A stretch of DNA of 64,000 nucleotides from Ruminiclostridium cellulolyticum H10 (GCF_000022065.1 NC_011898.1:1262001-1326000); one strand, 5' to 3'; shown: positions 44,590-53,720, counted from the stretch's first letter. Made by a program: numbers and translations. Notes: generated by a model from the sequence alone, not told the origin.

Positions 44590-45420
44590 TTAATTAGATA
44601 TAATCATTTTCTGTGTAGGATAACCAAATTCGGTTAACAGTTCTGCCTCAGCAAAGCCAAGCTCTTTAAGAGCCTTCCGATAACCTGTATCTGCTTTATC
44701 CCCTTCGCGGAAAGTAGTAATAGTAATATTTTTATGTTCAAGGAGCTCTGAAATTGCTCTATCAAGCAAAGCCTTTGTTATTCCCTGTTTCCTGAAGAGC
44801 GGGTGGACTCCAAGAAAATCTATGCTTCCTGTTGAATAAGAAATCATCATAATTCCAATTGCAAAGCTGCCCTCAGTCATAATTAATGCACTGCGTTCCA
44901 GAATACATTGGTTAAGTGCCTTAATGTGTAATTCCTCTACTAGGTTTGGAAATCCGTCAATCACTAGCCTCACCAGTTCCATCCAGCGAGGAATATCTAA
45001 TTCTGTTGCAAAACGCAAATCTCTTTTTAGTTTCCTCTTTTTTAAATTTGGGTCAGGATGGCTGTCGAATTTGTATTCCAACTGCAATGGATAAAACACC
45101 TCGTTTCTTCTGAATTGTAAGGGGGATTGCTTATACATTGCCTTAAAAATGTTGGTAAATGCCTGCTGACTTGTATAGCCTGCAAGAAGTGCAATCTCCA
45201 TAATATTTTTTCCAGAAAAAACTAATAGCTTTGCAGCTTCAGTCAGTTGGCGCCGCTGTATGTAGTCATGTATTGTCATACCGACTATCTCAGTAAATAT
45301 ACGGTGTAGATGATATTTTGAATAATGTACTGCACTTGCGACTGTATCTAAATCTATTTTTTCTGTGAGATGGTTCTCAATGTAACCAATTGCCGCTACA
45401 ACATTATCAAGGCTGTTCAC
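44590..45420 (-). CDS. AraC-type regulator fused to a GNAT domain
   Basis: A 276-residue two-domain protein. Residues about 1-105 form an AraC DNA-binding domain with two helix-turn-helix units (LDTVASAVHYSKYHLHRIF and IMEIALLAGYTSQQAFTNIF). Residues about 125-276 look like a GNAT acetyltransferase (FLGVHPLFRKQGITKALLDRAI is the acetyl-CoA motif A). It starts at GTG 45420 with AAAGGAGG upstream. It is 34 bp upstream of HelD in the same direction, so it may control or be cotranscribed with it. Acetyl-CoA could serve as signal or the GNAT part as a resistance enzyme. Confidence 0.82.
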   Translation of the reverse strand: MNSLDNVVAAIGYIENHLTEKIDLDTVASAVHYSKYHLHRIFTEIVGMTIHDYIQRRQLTEAAKLLVFSGKNIMEIALLAGYTSQQAFTNIFKAMYKQSPLQFRRNEVFYPLQLEYKFDSHPDPNLKKRKLKRDLRFATELDIPRWMELVRLVIDGFPNLVEELHIKALNQCILERSALIMTEGSFAIGIMMISYSTGSIDFLGVHPLFRKQGITKALLDRAISELLEHKNITITTFREGDKADTGYRKALKELGFAEAELLTEFGYPTQKMIISN

Positions 45421-45927
45421 AGTAAACCTCCTTTCGACAGCTATTATAGCAGGCTAAAAAGAAATAGTTTTAATAATTCTTGCTGTTTTTTATAGTGCAA
45501 ATACCGCACAAAACAGACCTAAGCTCGACGTAATTAGCCTCGATTGTTAAGTTTAACATTTAGTATAAATATTTAATCAAACAAAATTTACAAATATTTT
45601 ATTATTATACTATAAAATGTAAAACATGTAAACGATATAAACTTAAAAGATACAATATATTTACAATAATAGTAATAAATTGTATAATAAGGATAATGTG
45701 GATTCAAATCAATTATGTTCAGAAGGCCATTTGACGTAGCCTCAAGATACTCAAAAACATGAACAGATGAATTATTTTAGAGCTTAATACTTCTAATTAA
45801 GCGTACAGGACTAAAAGCCTTTCCCAAAGGAAGCAGACAATGGAGAAGACAGTGATACTAAGCCCGTAATGTATAAAATACAGGATTATGTGAGTAACGA
45901 AAAGTATTAATAGGAGGAAAAAAACGA
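45421..45927. other. Divergent intergenic region with possible structured leader
   Basis: About 500 bp between the AraC-GNAT gene and the rightward methyltransferase gene. The first half is AT-rich. The second half, 45700-45910, has inverted repeats: GCTTAAT/ATTAAGC (45782-45788, 45796-45802) and CCTTT/AAAGG (45818-45822, 45826-45830). It may be a structured 5' leader; it matches no riboswitch class I know. Confidence 0.4.
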
Positions 45928-46725
45928 ATGTTTAAATGTGAGAAGCTTACAGATCAAATTATTCAGAAACTATATCGAAACAATTCTCTCGAAGGCGAGA
46001 ATGAAATGGAGTATTGGAATAGACTTTGGCAGAAGAGTATTGATTATTACAAGGAAAAAGGTATACCCGAAGAAATCGAAAGTCTTTGGTGGAAATACTT
46101 ATACGATGAAATGTTGGAGCATTACATAGAGCTTTTAGGAACAATAAATAATAAAACCATATGTGAATTAGGATGTGGTTCAGGCTATTCAAGTATAATG
46201 ATGGCAACAAAAGGGGCTAAGGTAACACTAGTTGATTATGCACCACTTTCCTCGGTTTATTCAAAGCATATTTGTCAATATATGAATATCGATACTGATA
46301 AGATTAATTTTATAACAGATGATGCTTTTTCAAAAGATCTGGATATAGGACAATTTGATGTTGTATGGAACTGTGGTGTTATAGAGCATTATAAGTGGGA
46401 CGAAGCCGTTGAGTTGATAAAAATTATGGCGAAGCATGCAACTAAAGGAGGCAAAGTTATGGTAACTTTACCAAACCTTTTATCACCGGAATTTATTTAC
46501 TTAACGGTTACAGTCGGAAAAGGGAGCGAAAAATATTATTCTTATCGAATGCTAAAAAAAATTATGCAGGAGGCAGGATTATCAAATGTGAAAGTACAGG
46601 CAATTAATTACTGGTTGCCATCAAATATGTCTGCAAGTTTTTCCAATAAATTGAGGGAGGTTAAATTTTTCAGACATTTCAAAGGATTGTGCTGGCTTTT
46701 TACCGGCATAGGGGAAAAACAATAA
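45928..46725 (+). CDS. SAM-dependent class I methyltransferase
   Basis: A 265-residue methyltransferase with motif I CELGCGSGYSSIMM near 78, acidic residue in TLVDYAPL, motif post-I FDVVWNCGVIEHYKWDEAV and the C-terminal YYSYRMLKKIMQEAGL. AGGAGG precedes the ATG. Its substrate is unknown. It lies 250 bp before the TetM-like gene in the same direction, separated by a possible attenuator. Confidence 0.82.
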   Translation: MFKCEKLTDQIIQKLYRNNSLEGENEMEYWNRLWQKSIDYYKEKGIPEEIESLWWKYLYDEMLEHYIELLGTINNKTICELGCGSGYSSIMMATKGAKVTLVDYAPLSSVYSKHICQYMNIDTDKINFITDDAFSKDLDIGQFDVVWNCGVIEHYKWDEAVELIKIMAKHATKGGKVMVTLPNLLSPEFIYLTVTVGKGSEKYYSYRMLKKIMQEAGLSNVKVQAINYWLPSNMSASFSNKLREVKFFRHFKGLCWLFTGIGEKQ

Positions 46726-46742
46726 ATATAACAACGAAAATG

Positions 46743-46794
46743 AAGGACTGAGTTTTTTGGTTGTATAGCAAACCTTGAGACACAGTCTTTTTTT
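46743..46794 (+). terminator. Terminator or attenuator before the TetM-like gene
   Basis: AAGGACTG (46743-46750) pairs with CAGTCTTT (46783-46790); an inner GGTT/AACC can also pair, and seven Ts follow. It ends the methyltransferase transcript or attenuates reading into the TetM-like gene 180 bp downstream, as leaders of tet(M) genes do. Confidence 0.55.
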
Positions 46795-46974
46795 ATAGCA
46801 CAAAGCATCTAACCCCTTTGCAAATGCAGTAATTTTCATAATCCGGCCCCTGACTATACCTTGCTAAATTGTCAAATTCCAGACATACTGGTATCATATA
46901 ATAAAAGCTTGAGCAAACAGTCTCAAACGGGGCGTGGATTATATACAGACAGAATAAAGGATTTGAAATCAATC

Positions 46975-49617
46975 ATGAAAAAACTAATCATTGGAATATT
47001 GGCACATGTTGATGCAGGCAAGACGACACTATCAGAGAGTATCCTTTATCTTAGCGGTAAAATCGGGAAATTGGGAAGAGTGGATAACAAGGACGCTTAT
47101 TTGGATACCTATGAACTGGAAAGAGCGAGAGGCATCACCATTTTTTCCAAGCAGGCCGTATTTGAAACAGGCGGGATAAATATTACATTATTGGATACGC
47201 CGGGGCATATAGATTTTTCGGCTGAAATGGAGAGGACACTACAAGTGCTGGATTATGCCGTTTTGGTTATAAGCGGTGCGGATGGAGTACAGGGACATAC
47301 AAAAACACTATGGCGGCTGCTTGATATGTACAATGTACCTGCCTTTATATTTGTTAATAAGATGGATCAGAATGGAACGGAAAAAAGCAAATTAATAAAA
47401 GACATGAAAAAGCAGTTAAGCGATGGGTGTATTGATTTTGGGCAGGTTGAGACTACTGAGTTTTACGAACAGCTGTCCATGTGCGATGAAACAATTCTTG
47501 AAACCTATTTGGAAAAAGGACATATTGAAACTAAGCAGATTAGTAAAGCTGTAAGAGAGCACAAAGTATTTCCATGTTTTTTTGGCTCGGCTTTAAAATT
47601 GGAAGGTATTGAGCAATTAATGCAGGGGATAGCAAAGTATACAACGATACCTTGCTATCCCGAAGAATTTGGGGCTAAGATATTTAAAATAACAAGGGAC
47701 GAACAAGGAAACCGCCTTACCCATTTGAAGCTTACGGGGGGGAAACTCAAGGTAAAAGACCTCCTGACGAATGGGAAATGGGAAGAAAAAATAAATCAAA
47801 TCCGTATCTACTCAGGAAAAAAGTATGAGGCAGTGAGTGAAATAGAGGCAGGCTCGGTATGCGCAGTAACAGGACTCAGCCAGACCAGACCCGGAGAGGG
47901 CCTGGGAATAGAGTCAACTTCAGGTTCACCGCTGTTGGAACCTGTATTGTTTTACCGGATTATCCTCTGTGACCCAAGAATGATGCTCCCAAAGCTGCGA
48001 CAGATTGAAGAAGAGGAGCCGGAGCTAAATATTGTCTGGGATGAGCAGCTGCAGGAGATTCATGCACAGATTATGGGAGAGGTGCAGATAGAGATACTTC
48101 AAAGCTTGATACAGAGCCGTTTTGGAGTAGTAGTGTCCTTTGATGCAGGGAGGATTGTATATAAAGAAACTATTGCCAATACTGTTGAAGGAGTAGGTCA
48201 TTTCGAACCACTAAGACATTATGCGGAAGTTCATCTTTTATTGGAGCCGGGAGAGCCGGGAAGCGGTTTGAAATTTGGAACGGAATGTAGTGAGGATATT
48301 CTGAGCAGAAGTTGGCAAAGGTTGATTTTAACCCATTTGGAAGAGAAAGTGCATAAAGGAGTGCTTACAGGGTCAGCCCTTACCGATGTTAAAATTACTC
48401 TTGTTTCAGGCAGGGCACACAATAAGCATACAGAAGGCGGCGATTTCAGACAGGCTACTTACCGTGCTGTGCGCCAAGGATTAATGGAAGCAGAATCCGT
48501 ACTCCTCGAGCCTTATTATACGTTTCAGCTGGAACTGCCTGAGAAAATGGTAGGAAGGGCTATGACTGATATTGAGAAAATGAATGGCACAAGCAAAATA
48601 TCACAGACAAACGGTGAAACAGCAGTACTTGTGGGAAGTGCCCCTGTTATCACAATGAGGAATTACCAACAAGAGGTAACTGCCTATACAAAGGGTGCCG
48701 GCAGACTTTTTTGCAGTGTGAAAGGTTATGAACCTTGCCATAATACCCAGGAGGTCATAGATAGTATAGGATATGATTCTGAAAGGGACATGGCAAATCC
48801 CACAGGTTCTGTATTTTGTGCCCATGGAGCGGGATTTTCGGTACCATGGGATGAAGTAAAGAACTACATGCACGTTGAAAGCTATCTTAAGAAAAAAGAA
48901 AATTCATTTAAAGAACCTGAAAAAAGACATGGGATATCTCAAGAACTGTCTATTAGTTTAGAGGAGATTGACCAGATTATTAATAGAACCTACTATGTAA
49001 ATCAGGGAAAAAAGTCTGCCTGGAAAAGACGCAAAACAGCCGAGGAAAGTTATTATGAACAGGCCTCTTATGTGAGAGCCCAGAAGGAACACAAGGAAGA
49101 GTATCTGCTTGTGGATGGCTATAATATTTTATTTGCATGGCCTGAACTAAAAGAGCTTGCGGATAAGAATGCAGAGGCGGCAAGAATGAAACTCCTTGAT
49201 TCTTTAAGTAACTATCAGGGTATCCGGCAATCACGGATTATTGTTGTATTTGACGCTTATCGTGTTCAAGGGCATCGTGAGGAAATAATAGATTATCATA
49301 ACATCCATGTAGTATACACCAAAGAGGCACAAACCGCCGATCAATATATAGAAAAGTTTGCACATGATAATCAAAAAAAATATAATATAACAGTTGCTAC
49401 ATCGGACGGTTTGCAGCAGATAATTGTAAGGGGAGCAGGGTGTGCCCTGTTATCTGCCAGAGAACTGAAAATTGAGGTGGAAGATGCCAATAAAAGAATA
49501 AAGCAGGAGTTTAAGGAAATACAGCGAAAAGACCGCAACTACCTGATAGATGCATTGCCGGAGGAAGCGAAACAGCAGATGGAGGAAATAATTAAAGAAG
49601 ATAAGGATGACAAATAA
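46975..49617 (+). CDS. TetM-like ribosome-protection GTPase fused to a Rae1/YacP-like NYN nuclease
   Basis: An 880-residue fusion. Residues 1 to about 650 form an EF-G-like GTPase of the Tet(M)/OtrA group: G1 AHVDAGKTT, G3 DTPGHIDF, G4 NKMDQ, and the family's domain IV RQATYRAVRQGL. After a Lys/Glu-rich linker, residues about 706-860 match YacP/Rae1, a ribosome-associated endoribonuclease: LLVDGYNIL, VVFDAYRV, TADQYIEK, TSDGLQQ and LSARELKIEV, with all expected acidic residues. The frame is open from 46861; ATG 46975 begins the GTPase domain but its ribosome site AAGGA is 14 bases away, so the start is uncertain. It may rescue or survey drug-blocked ribosomes. Confidence 0.88.
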   Translation: MKKLIIGILAHVDAGKTTLSESILYLSGKIGKLGRVDNKDAYLDTYELERARGITIFSKQAVFETGGINITLLDTPGHIDFSAEMERTLQVLDYAVLVISGADGVQGHTKTLWRLLDMYNVPAFIFVNKMDQNGTEKSKLIKDMKKQLSDGCIDFGQVETTEFYEQLSMCDETILETYLEKGHIETKQISKAVREHKVFPCFFGSALKLEGIEQLMQGIAKYTTIPCYPEEFGAKIFKITRDEQGNRLTHLKLTGGKLKVKDLLTNGKWEEKINQIRIYSGKKYEAVSEIEAGSVCAVTGLSQTRPGEGLGIESTSGSPLLEPVLFYRIILCDPRMMLPKLRQIEEEEPELNIVWDEQLQEIHAQIMGEVQIEILQSLIQSRFGVVVSFDAGRIVYKETIANTVEGVGHFEPLRHYAEVHLLLEPGEPGSGLKFGTECSEDILSRSWQRLILTHLEEKVHKGVLTGSALTDVKITLVSGRAHNKHTEGGDFRQATYRAVRQGLMEAESVLLEPYYTFQLELPEKMVGRAMTDIEKMNGTSKISQTNGETAVLVGSAPVITMRNYQQEVTAYTKGAGRLFCSVKGYEPCHNTQEVIDSIGYDSERDMANPTGSVFCAHGAGFSVPWDEVKNYMHVESYLKKKENSFKEPEKRHGISQELSISLEEIDQIINRTYYVNQGKKSAWKRRKTAEESYYEQASYVRAQKEHKEEYLLVDGYNILFAWPELKELADKNAEAARMKLLDSLSNYQGIRQSRIIVVFDAYRVQGHREEIIDYHNIHVVYTKEAQTADQYIEKFAHDNQKKYNITVATSDGLQQIIVRGAGCALLSARELKIEVEDANKRIKQEFKEIQRKDRNYLIDALPEEAKQQMEEIIKEDKDDK

Positions 49618-49642
49618 CTGAATCAAAGGAGCAGTTTAACTT

Positions 49643-50578
49643 ATGAAATTTTATTTTGCACCAATGGAGGGATTGACGGGTTATATTTATAGAAATGCAC
49701 ATAATGCTTTCTTTAATAGCATAGACAAATACTTTTCTCCTTTTATTATTGCAAATCAAATAGATGGTTTCAAGACCAGAGACCTGAAAGATATTTCGCC
49801 TGAAAATAATCAGGAGCTGGTTTTGATTCCACAAGTGCTTACAAATAATGCAAAAGACTTTATTTATACTTCAAAGAAAATTAAGAGTATGGGTTATACT
49901 GAGATAAATCTTAATCTGGGATGTCCTTCCGGGACTGTAGTCTCCAAAAACAGGGGCTCCGGATTTCTTGCAAAAAAAGAGGAGCTTGATGTTTTTTTGG
50001 AGGAAATTTTTTCTCAAGCTATAACTAAAATATCAATTAAAACCAGAATAGGCAAAGATCAGCCTGAAGAATTTTATGATTTAATACGGATATTTAACAA
50101 ATACCCTATAAATGAGCTTATTATACACCCTAGAATTCAAAAGGATTTTTATAAAAATAAGCCCAATATGAAAATTTTCAGGGATGCCTTGGCTGAAAGT
50201 AAAAATCCTGTCTGTTACAATGGTGACATTTTTACAGCAAAGGACTATAAAGAGTTTTGTAATGATTTTCCCGGTGTAGATACTCTGATGTTAGGCAGAG
50301 GATTATTAATGAACCCTGCATTAGCAGGGTATGTTAAAAATGGTAGAAAATTGGAAAAAAGTTTATTAAAGAAGTTCCACGACAAAGTATATAATGATTA
50401 TAAAGACATTCTTTCCGGGGAACGCAATGTCCTGTTTAAAATGAAAGAGCTGTGGTTTTATATGATAAATGTTTTTACCGACAATGAAAAATACGCCAAG
50501 AAAATTAAGAAGTCACAAAGATTATCTGATTATGATGAAGCTATATCCAGACTGTTTGAGGAACAGGAGATTGTTTAA
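49643..50578 (+). CDS. tRNA-dihydrouridine synthase family protein
   Basis: A 311-residue FMN enzyme reducing uridine in tRNA. It begins FYFAPMEGLTGYIYRNA, the FMN-binding start of the family; the catalytic Cys is in LNLGCPSGTV near residue 94; IKTRIG and LIIHPRIQKDFYK follow, then LMLGRGLLMNP near 218. AAAGGAG precedes the ATG, 25 bp after the fusion gene. Confidence 0.9.
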   Translation: MKFYFAPMEGLTGYIYRNAHNAFFNSIDKYFSPFIIANQIDGFKTRDLKDISPENNQELVLIPQVLTNNAKDFIYTSKKIKSMGYTEINLNLGCPSGTVVSKNRGSGFLAKKEELDVFLEEIFSQAITKISIKTRIGKDQPEEFYDLIRIFNKYPINELIIHPRIQKDFYKNKPNMKIFRDALAESKNPVCYNGDIFTAKDYKEFCNDFPGVDTLMLGRGLLMNPALAGYVKNGRKLEKSLLKKFHDKVYNDYKDILSGERNVLFKMKELWFYMINVFTDNEKYAKKIKKSQRLSDYDEAISRLFEEQEIV

Positions 50579-50645
50579 AGGACAATAATTCCAATTACAA
50601 CAACTTTATGGTAAAATTTTACTATCATTATTTTGGAGGTTGATA

Positions 50646-51224
50646 GTGAATAAAATAGTAGAAAATATGTTAACAAGAAGAAGCGTAAGAAACTTTAAAA
50701 AGGACCAGATATCTGTAGAGGATTTAAGCACAATTCTCTTGGCAGGAAGCTATGCCCCAAGCGGTATGGGAATGCAAAGCTGGAAATTTACTGCCATACA
50801 AAATACGGATACAATGAAAAAGGTCAATGAGTCTATCCGTCAAACTCTTTTAACTATTCCGATTGTGGCGGAAACTCACCCTTATATTGTGAGCCTGATT
50901 AAAAATGCCGAAGACGAGAACTCAAACTTCTTGTATAATGCACCAACCTATATTATTGTCTCAAATTTGATAGACAACAAAAACGCAATGCCGGATTCAG
51001 CATTGGCCATTGGTAATATGATGCTGGCGGCACACTCGCTTGGCATTGGCTCATGCTGGCTAAATCAATTGCCGGGATTTACTAATATGTCGCTGATCCG
51101 TGAAATAATGACAGTTTTAGAAATTCCCAAAAATCATATTATATATGGCTCTGTTGTTATGGGTTATGCGGCGGAGGAACCTGCACCAGCTGCACCTCGT
51201 AAAAATGTAATACACATTATTTAG
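50646..51224 (+). CDS. Nitroreductase-family protein
   Basis: A 192-residue FMN-dependent oxidoreductase. The start TRRSVRNFKKDQIS, the SYAPSGMGMQSWKF cofactor segment and LGIGSCWLNQLPG are family features. GTG 50646 with TGGAGG at 50634-50639 is chosen over TTG 50640. It follows the Dus gene by 67 bp. Substrate unknown; quinones, nitro compounds or flavins are usual. Confidence 0.87.
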   Translation: MNKIVENMLTRRSVRNFKKDQISVEDLSTILLAGSYAPSGMGMQSWKFTAIQNTDTMKKVNESIRQTLLTIPIVAETHPYIVSLIKNAEDENSNFLYNAPTYIIVSNLIDNKNAMPDSALAIGNMMLAAHSLGIGSCWLNQLPGFTNMSLIREIMTVLEIPKNHIIYGSVVMGYAAEEPAPAAPRKNVIHII

Positions 51225-51235
51225 CAGGCGAAATC

Positions 51236-51349
51236 CTTTTTTCATTATGAAAACAGTTTAGTCTATGATAAGGCATCTATTTCAGCTGGATATATTAAAA
51301 GAACAATATGGGGACGGGAATGGTTTTATGACGGAGAACATGGGTAGTA
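51236..51349 (+). pseudogene. Possible short gene remnant
   Basis: Downstream of the nitroreductase an open stretch without a start reads FHYENSLVYDKASISAGYI then KRTIWGREWFYDGEHG and stops. It is protein-like in composition but lacks start and ribosome site. GGGAATGG (51316-51323) and CCATTCCC (51391-51398) form an inverted repeat around its end. I cannot name the parent gene. Confidence 0.25.
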
Positions 51350-51428
51350 CAAATTCCATGGCAAAACTAATCCTGCTTTTAAAGGAACGGCCATTCCCTG
51401 TTTACTTTACTTCCCTTAATAGTACCGA

Positions 51429-52148
51429 CTAAAACTTTTCTGTCCCAAAGAAAACTTCATTGAAGAATTTCTTTGTAGATTCAGCTCCCATGCAATTCTT
51501 AAACACATTTGTAGATACGCCTCCAATATCAACCAGTTTGTTTACGTAATCCCTGGTAATCTGTAACTTAGCCTTCTTTTCACTTTTTGAAAGAATATCA
51601 GTTTCCCGTTCTGCTTCGATAAATGTATGTAAATTTTCATTGAAAATAGAGAGCATAATATCATCGTGTGCAATTAAGGTTTTTTTTGCTATGCATACAG
51701 TTTTTAATGAGTCATACCAGCATTCTTTAAGTTTCATATCAGGTAAATCTTCATATTTATCCTTTATGGCTTGAAGCTTGTTAAGATATGCATTATACAG
51801 CGAATCCTTTTCCCTTACCAAATCATAATACTCAACTAAAAAATTGCGTTTTTCTCCGATAAATAAACAGTCACTTGAGAAAAGAGGTAAATTCTTATAG
51901 TAAGGTGTAATGACAAAGGAAAGCATCTGTAGCACAGGTGAATCTTTTGATTCCATCAACAACAGATTACCGACACCGACAATTTCATATTGCTTGATAT
52001 TATAAGCTATATTTTGTATCTGGAGGTTTGAAAACTGTCCACAGTTTATTTCATTAAGTTTATAACTGTTATTAAGAATATTCAGACCATTTTCGATTTC
52101 TTTTTCAATCATTATTTTGTTAGATACAAAAATGAAATTACCTTCCAT
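51429..52148 (-). CDS. Protein resembling ferredoxin-dependent bilin reductases
   Basis: A 239-residue soluble protein, the size of PcyA/HY2-type bilin reductases. The layout matches in order: a central MLSFVITPYYKNLPLFSSD segment where that family has its FPxPxLxLPxFGxD strand, a YYDL strand, YLNKLQAIKDKYEDLP where the family has YxxxLxxxxxxxxxLP, and a C-terminal VFKNCMGAESTKKFFNEVFFG where the family has LxxxFGxEWxxxxxxxxLF. No positional identity was computed, so this is a pattern-level judgement. AAAGGA precedes the ATG. It is divergent from two FAD reductases, a redox context. Bilin or another tetrapyrrole as substrate is an inference. Confidence 0.45.
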   Translation of the reverse strand: MEGNFIFVSNKIMIEKEIENGLNILNNSYKLNEINCGQFSNLQIQNIAYNIKQYEIVGVGNLLLMESKDSPVLQMLSFVITPYYKNLPLFSSDCLFIGEKRNFLVEYYDLVREKDSLYNAYLNKLQAIKDKYEDLPDMKLKECWYDSLKTVCIAKKTLIAHDDIMLSIFNENLHTFIEAERETDILSKSEKKAKLQITRDYVNKLVDIGGVSTNVFKNCMGAESTKKFFNEVFFGTEKF

Positions 52149-52178
52149 ATAATCATTCCTTTAATATTATATTTTAGA

Positions 52179-52193
52179 TAGGTAGCTTACCTA
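52179..52193. promoter_or_regulatory. Candidate operator in the divergent promoter region
   Basis: TAGGTA and TACCTA flank a 3-bp spacer in a perfect inverted repeat just upstream of the leftward gene. A TetR-type repressor is encoded 3 kb away after the rightward genes and could bind here. The 290-bp gap between the divergent genes holds no gene. Confidence 0.4.
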
Positions 52194-52346
52194 ATTAACC
52201 CATACCTTTTAATAATATCAGAATATTTTAACTTTGATAAGTTAAATTATTTAACAAATTTGGTAAATCAAAACCACAATAGATAATTGCAATTATAAAT
52301 CTATGTATTTTAAACTATTCCTGTAATTATCAAGCTTTTCCTATAT

Positions 52347-52375
52347 TTGTTAATTAAATTTTAAGGTGATATAAT
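52347..52375 (+). promoter_or_regulatory. Promoter of the FAD-reductase genes
   Basis: TTGTTA (52347-52352) and TATAAT (52370-52375) are 17 bp apart, 65 bp before the first rightward gene. Confidence 0.7.
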
Positions 52376-52439
52376 ACCCCTTACACATTTACTAACCAAA
52401 TAATACTAACATTTTGTTTATGAAGGGAAGTTTAAATTT

Positions 52440-53720
52440 ATGAGTAAAATAGTAGATTTAATTATTGTGGGTGCCGGTCCGGCAGGACTTATGGCTGCAA
52501 AAACTGCAGCCGAGATAGGGCTTAGGGTCGTAATAGTTGAAAAAAATGTGAGCTTTGATCACCTGAAACGTGCATGTTCGGCCCAGATAATTCTGGATGA
52601 TGGATATGAAAATGAATTTGTTCGTGTAAATGACGGGAAAATAATCTTTGAAAGGAATAATTTTGAGGTTAAATATTCTGGGAATTTGAAGAATATCACT
52701 GATAAATACTATTACTCTCCCCATGGACATAGAATTCATTTTGCCCATTCGGCCAGGAAGCCATTTGCAGTTAAGTTTGATAAGAACAGGCTTCTTCAGG
52801 AATTATGCAAAGAATGTGAAAACCTTGGAGTAGATATTAGAATGTCAACTCTAGCGTACAAAGGTTCGGATATGGGTGACTATGTGAAAATAGATCTAAA
52901 ATCCGACGATAAGTATTATACACTTGAAGGAAAGAAAGCAATTATTGCTGAAGGCGTTAATGCAAATCTAACCGGGAAATTAGGACTAAATCAAAACAGA
53001 CAGCAATTTGCAACAGCTCACGTTGTAAAATATATCCTTGAAGGGGTATCGGGGTATATACCTAACAGTTGGAACTTATACTACGGAAAAGTGTATCATT
53101 CCAATGCAGCAGTAATAGTGGGACCAAGCTTATATGGCGATGATACTGTTGAATTAACACTTTCAGGCAGTGCAAATATGAGGCCTCTATCAATTTTTGA
53201 AAACGTTATTACAAACAGTCCTCTTAAAAAGCAGTTTGCCAATGCAACTGTATTAGATACTCATGGATGTGCAGTTAAAGCGTTTATGTCTTTGAAGAAG
53301 CCGTATACGGGAAATGTCCTCTCTATAGGCGACAGTGCTGCTTTTGTTGAAGTCGAGGTACAGGGTGCTTTAATGTGCGGATATCATGCTGCAAAGGCTA
53401 TAAATAGTGAGCTTGATGGTAATAATGGCTTTGAAAAATATACTGATTGGTGGAATGAGTCTTTTGAATTTAATCATAATGAATATCTTAAAGTTTCTCA
53501 GGGTTATGCACTAGTTCCTACATATACAGATGATGAGCTGGACTACTTGTTTTCTTTAGTGGAAGGGAAAACACTGGAGGGTACATATAGCCAATATAAA
53601 ACCCCAAAGCTTATTTGGGATTCTATTTTACAAAGTAAGGATAAAATTCAAAATGAAAGACCTGGAATATTTAATAAAATATTAAATATGAATCAATTGA
53701 CACTGGCGGCTACATTTTAA
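52440..53720 (+). CDS. FAD-dependent reductase, geranylgeranyl-reductase type (copy 1)
   Basis: A 426-residue flavoprotein with the dinucleotide motif IIVGAGPAGLMAAKTAAE at 8-25 and the second FAD contact GDSAAFVEVEVQGALMCGY near residue 300, the layout of geranylgeranyl/FixC-type reductases. An RACSAQ motif near 41 contains a Cys conserved in its paralogue (RACCAQ). GAAGGGAAG precedes the ATG. Such enzymes reduce double bonds of isoprenoids or related hydrophobic compounds. It is followed after 36 bp by a close paralogue, indicating tandem duplication. Confidence 0.85.
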   Translation: MSKIVDLIIVGAGPAGLMAAKTAAEIGLRVVIVEKNVSFDHLKRACSAQIILDDGYENEFVRVNDGKIIFERNNFEVKYSGNLKNITDKYYYSPHGHRIHFAHSARKPFAVKFDKNRLLQELCKECENLGVDIRMSTLAYKGSDMGDYVKIDLKSDDKYYTLEGKKAIIAEGVNANLTGKLGLNQNRQQFATAHVVKYILEGVSGYIPNSWNLYYGKVYHSNAAVIVGPSLYGDDTVELTLSGSANMRPLSIFENVITNSPLKKQFANATVLDTHGCAVKAFMSLKKPYTGNVLSIGDSAAFVEVEVQGALMCGYHAAKAINSELDGNNGFEKYTDWWNESFEFNHNEYLKVSQGYALVPTYTDDELDYLFSLVEGKTLEGTYSQYKTPKLIWDSILQSKDKIQNERPGIFNKILNMNQLTLAATF

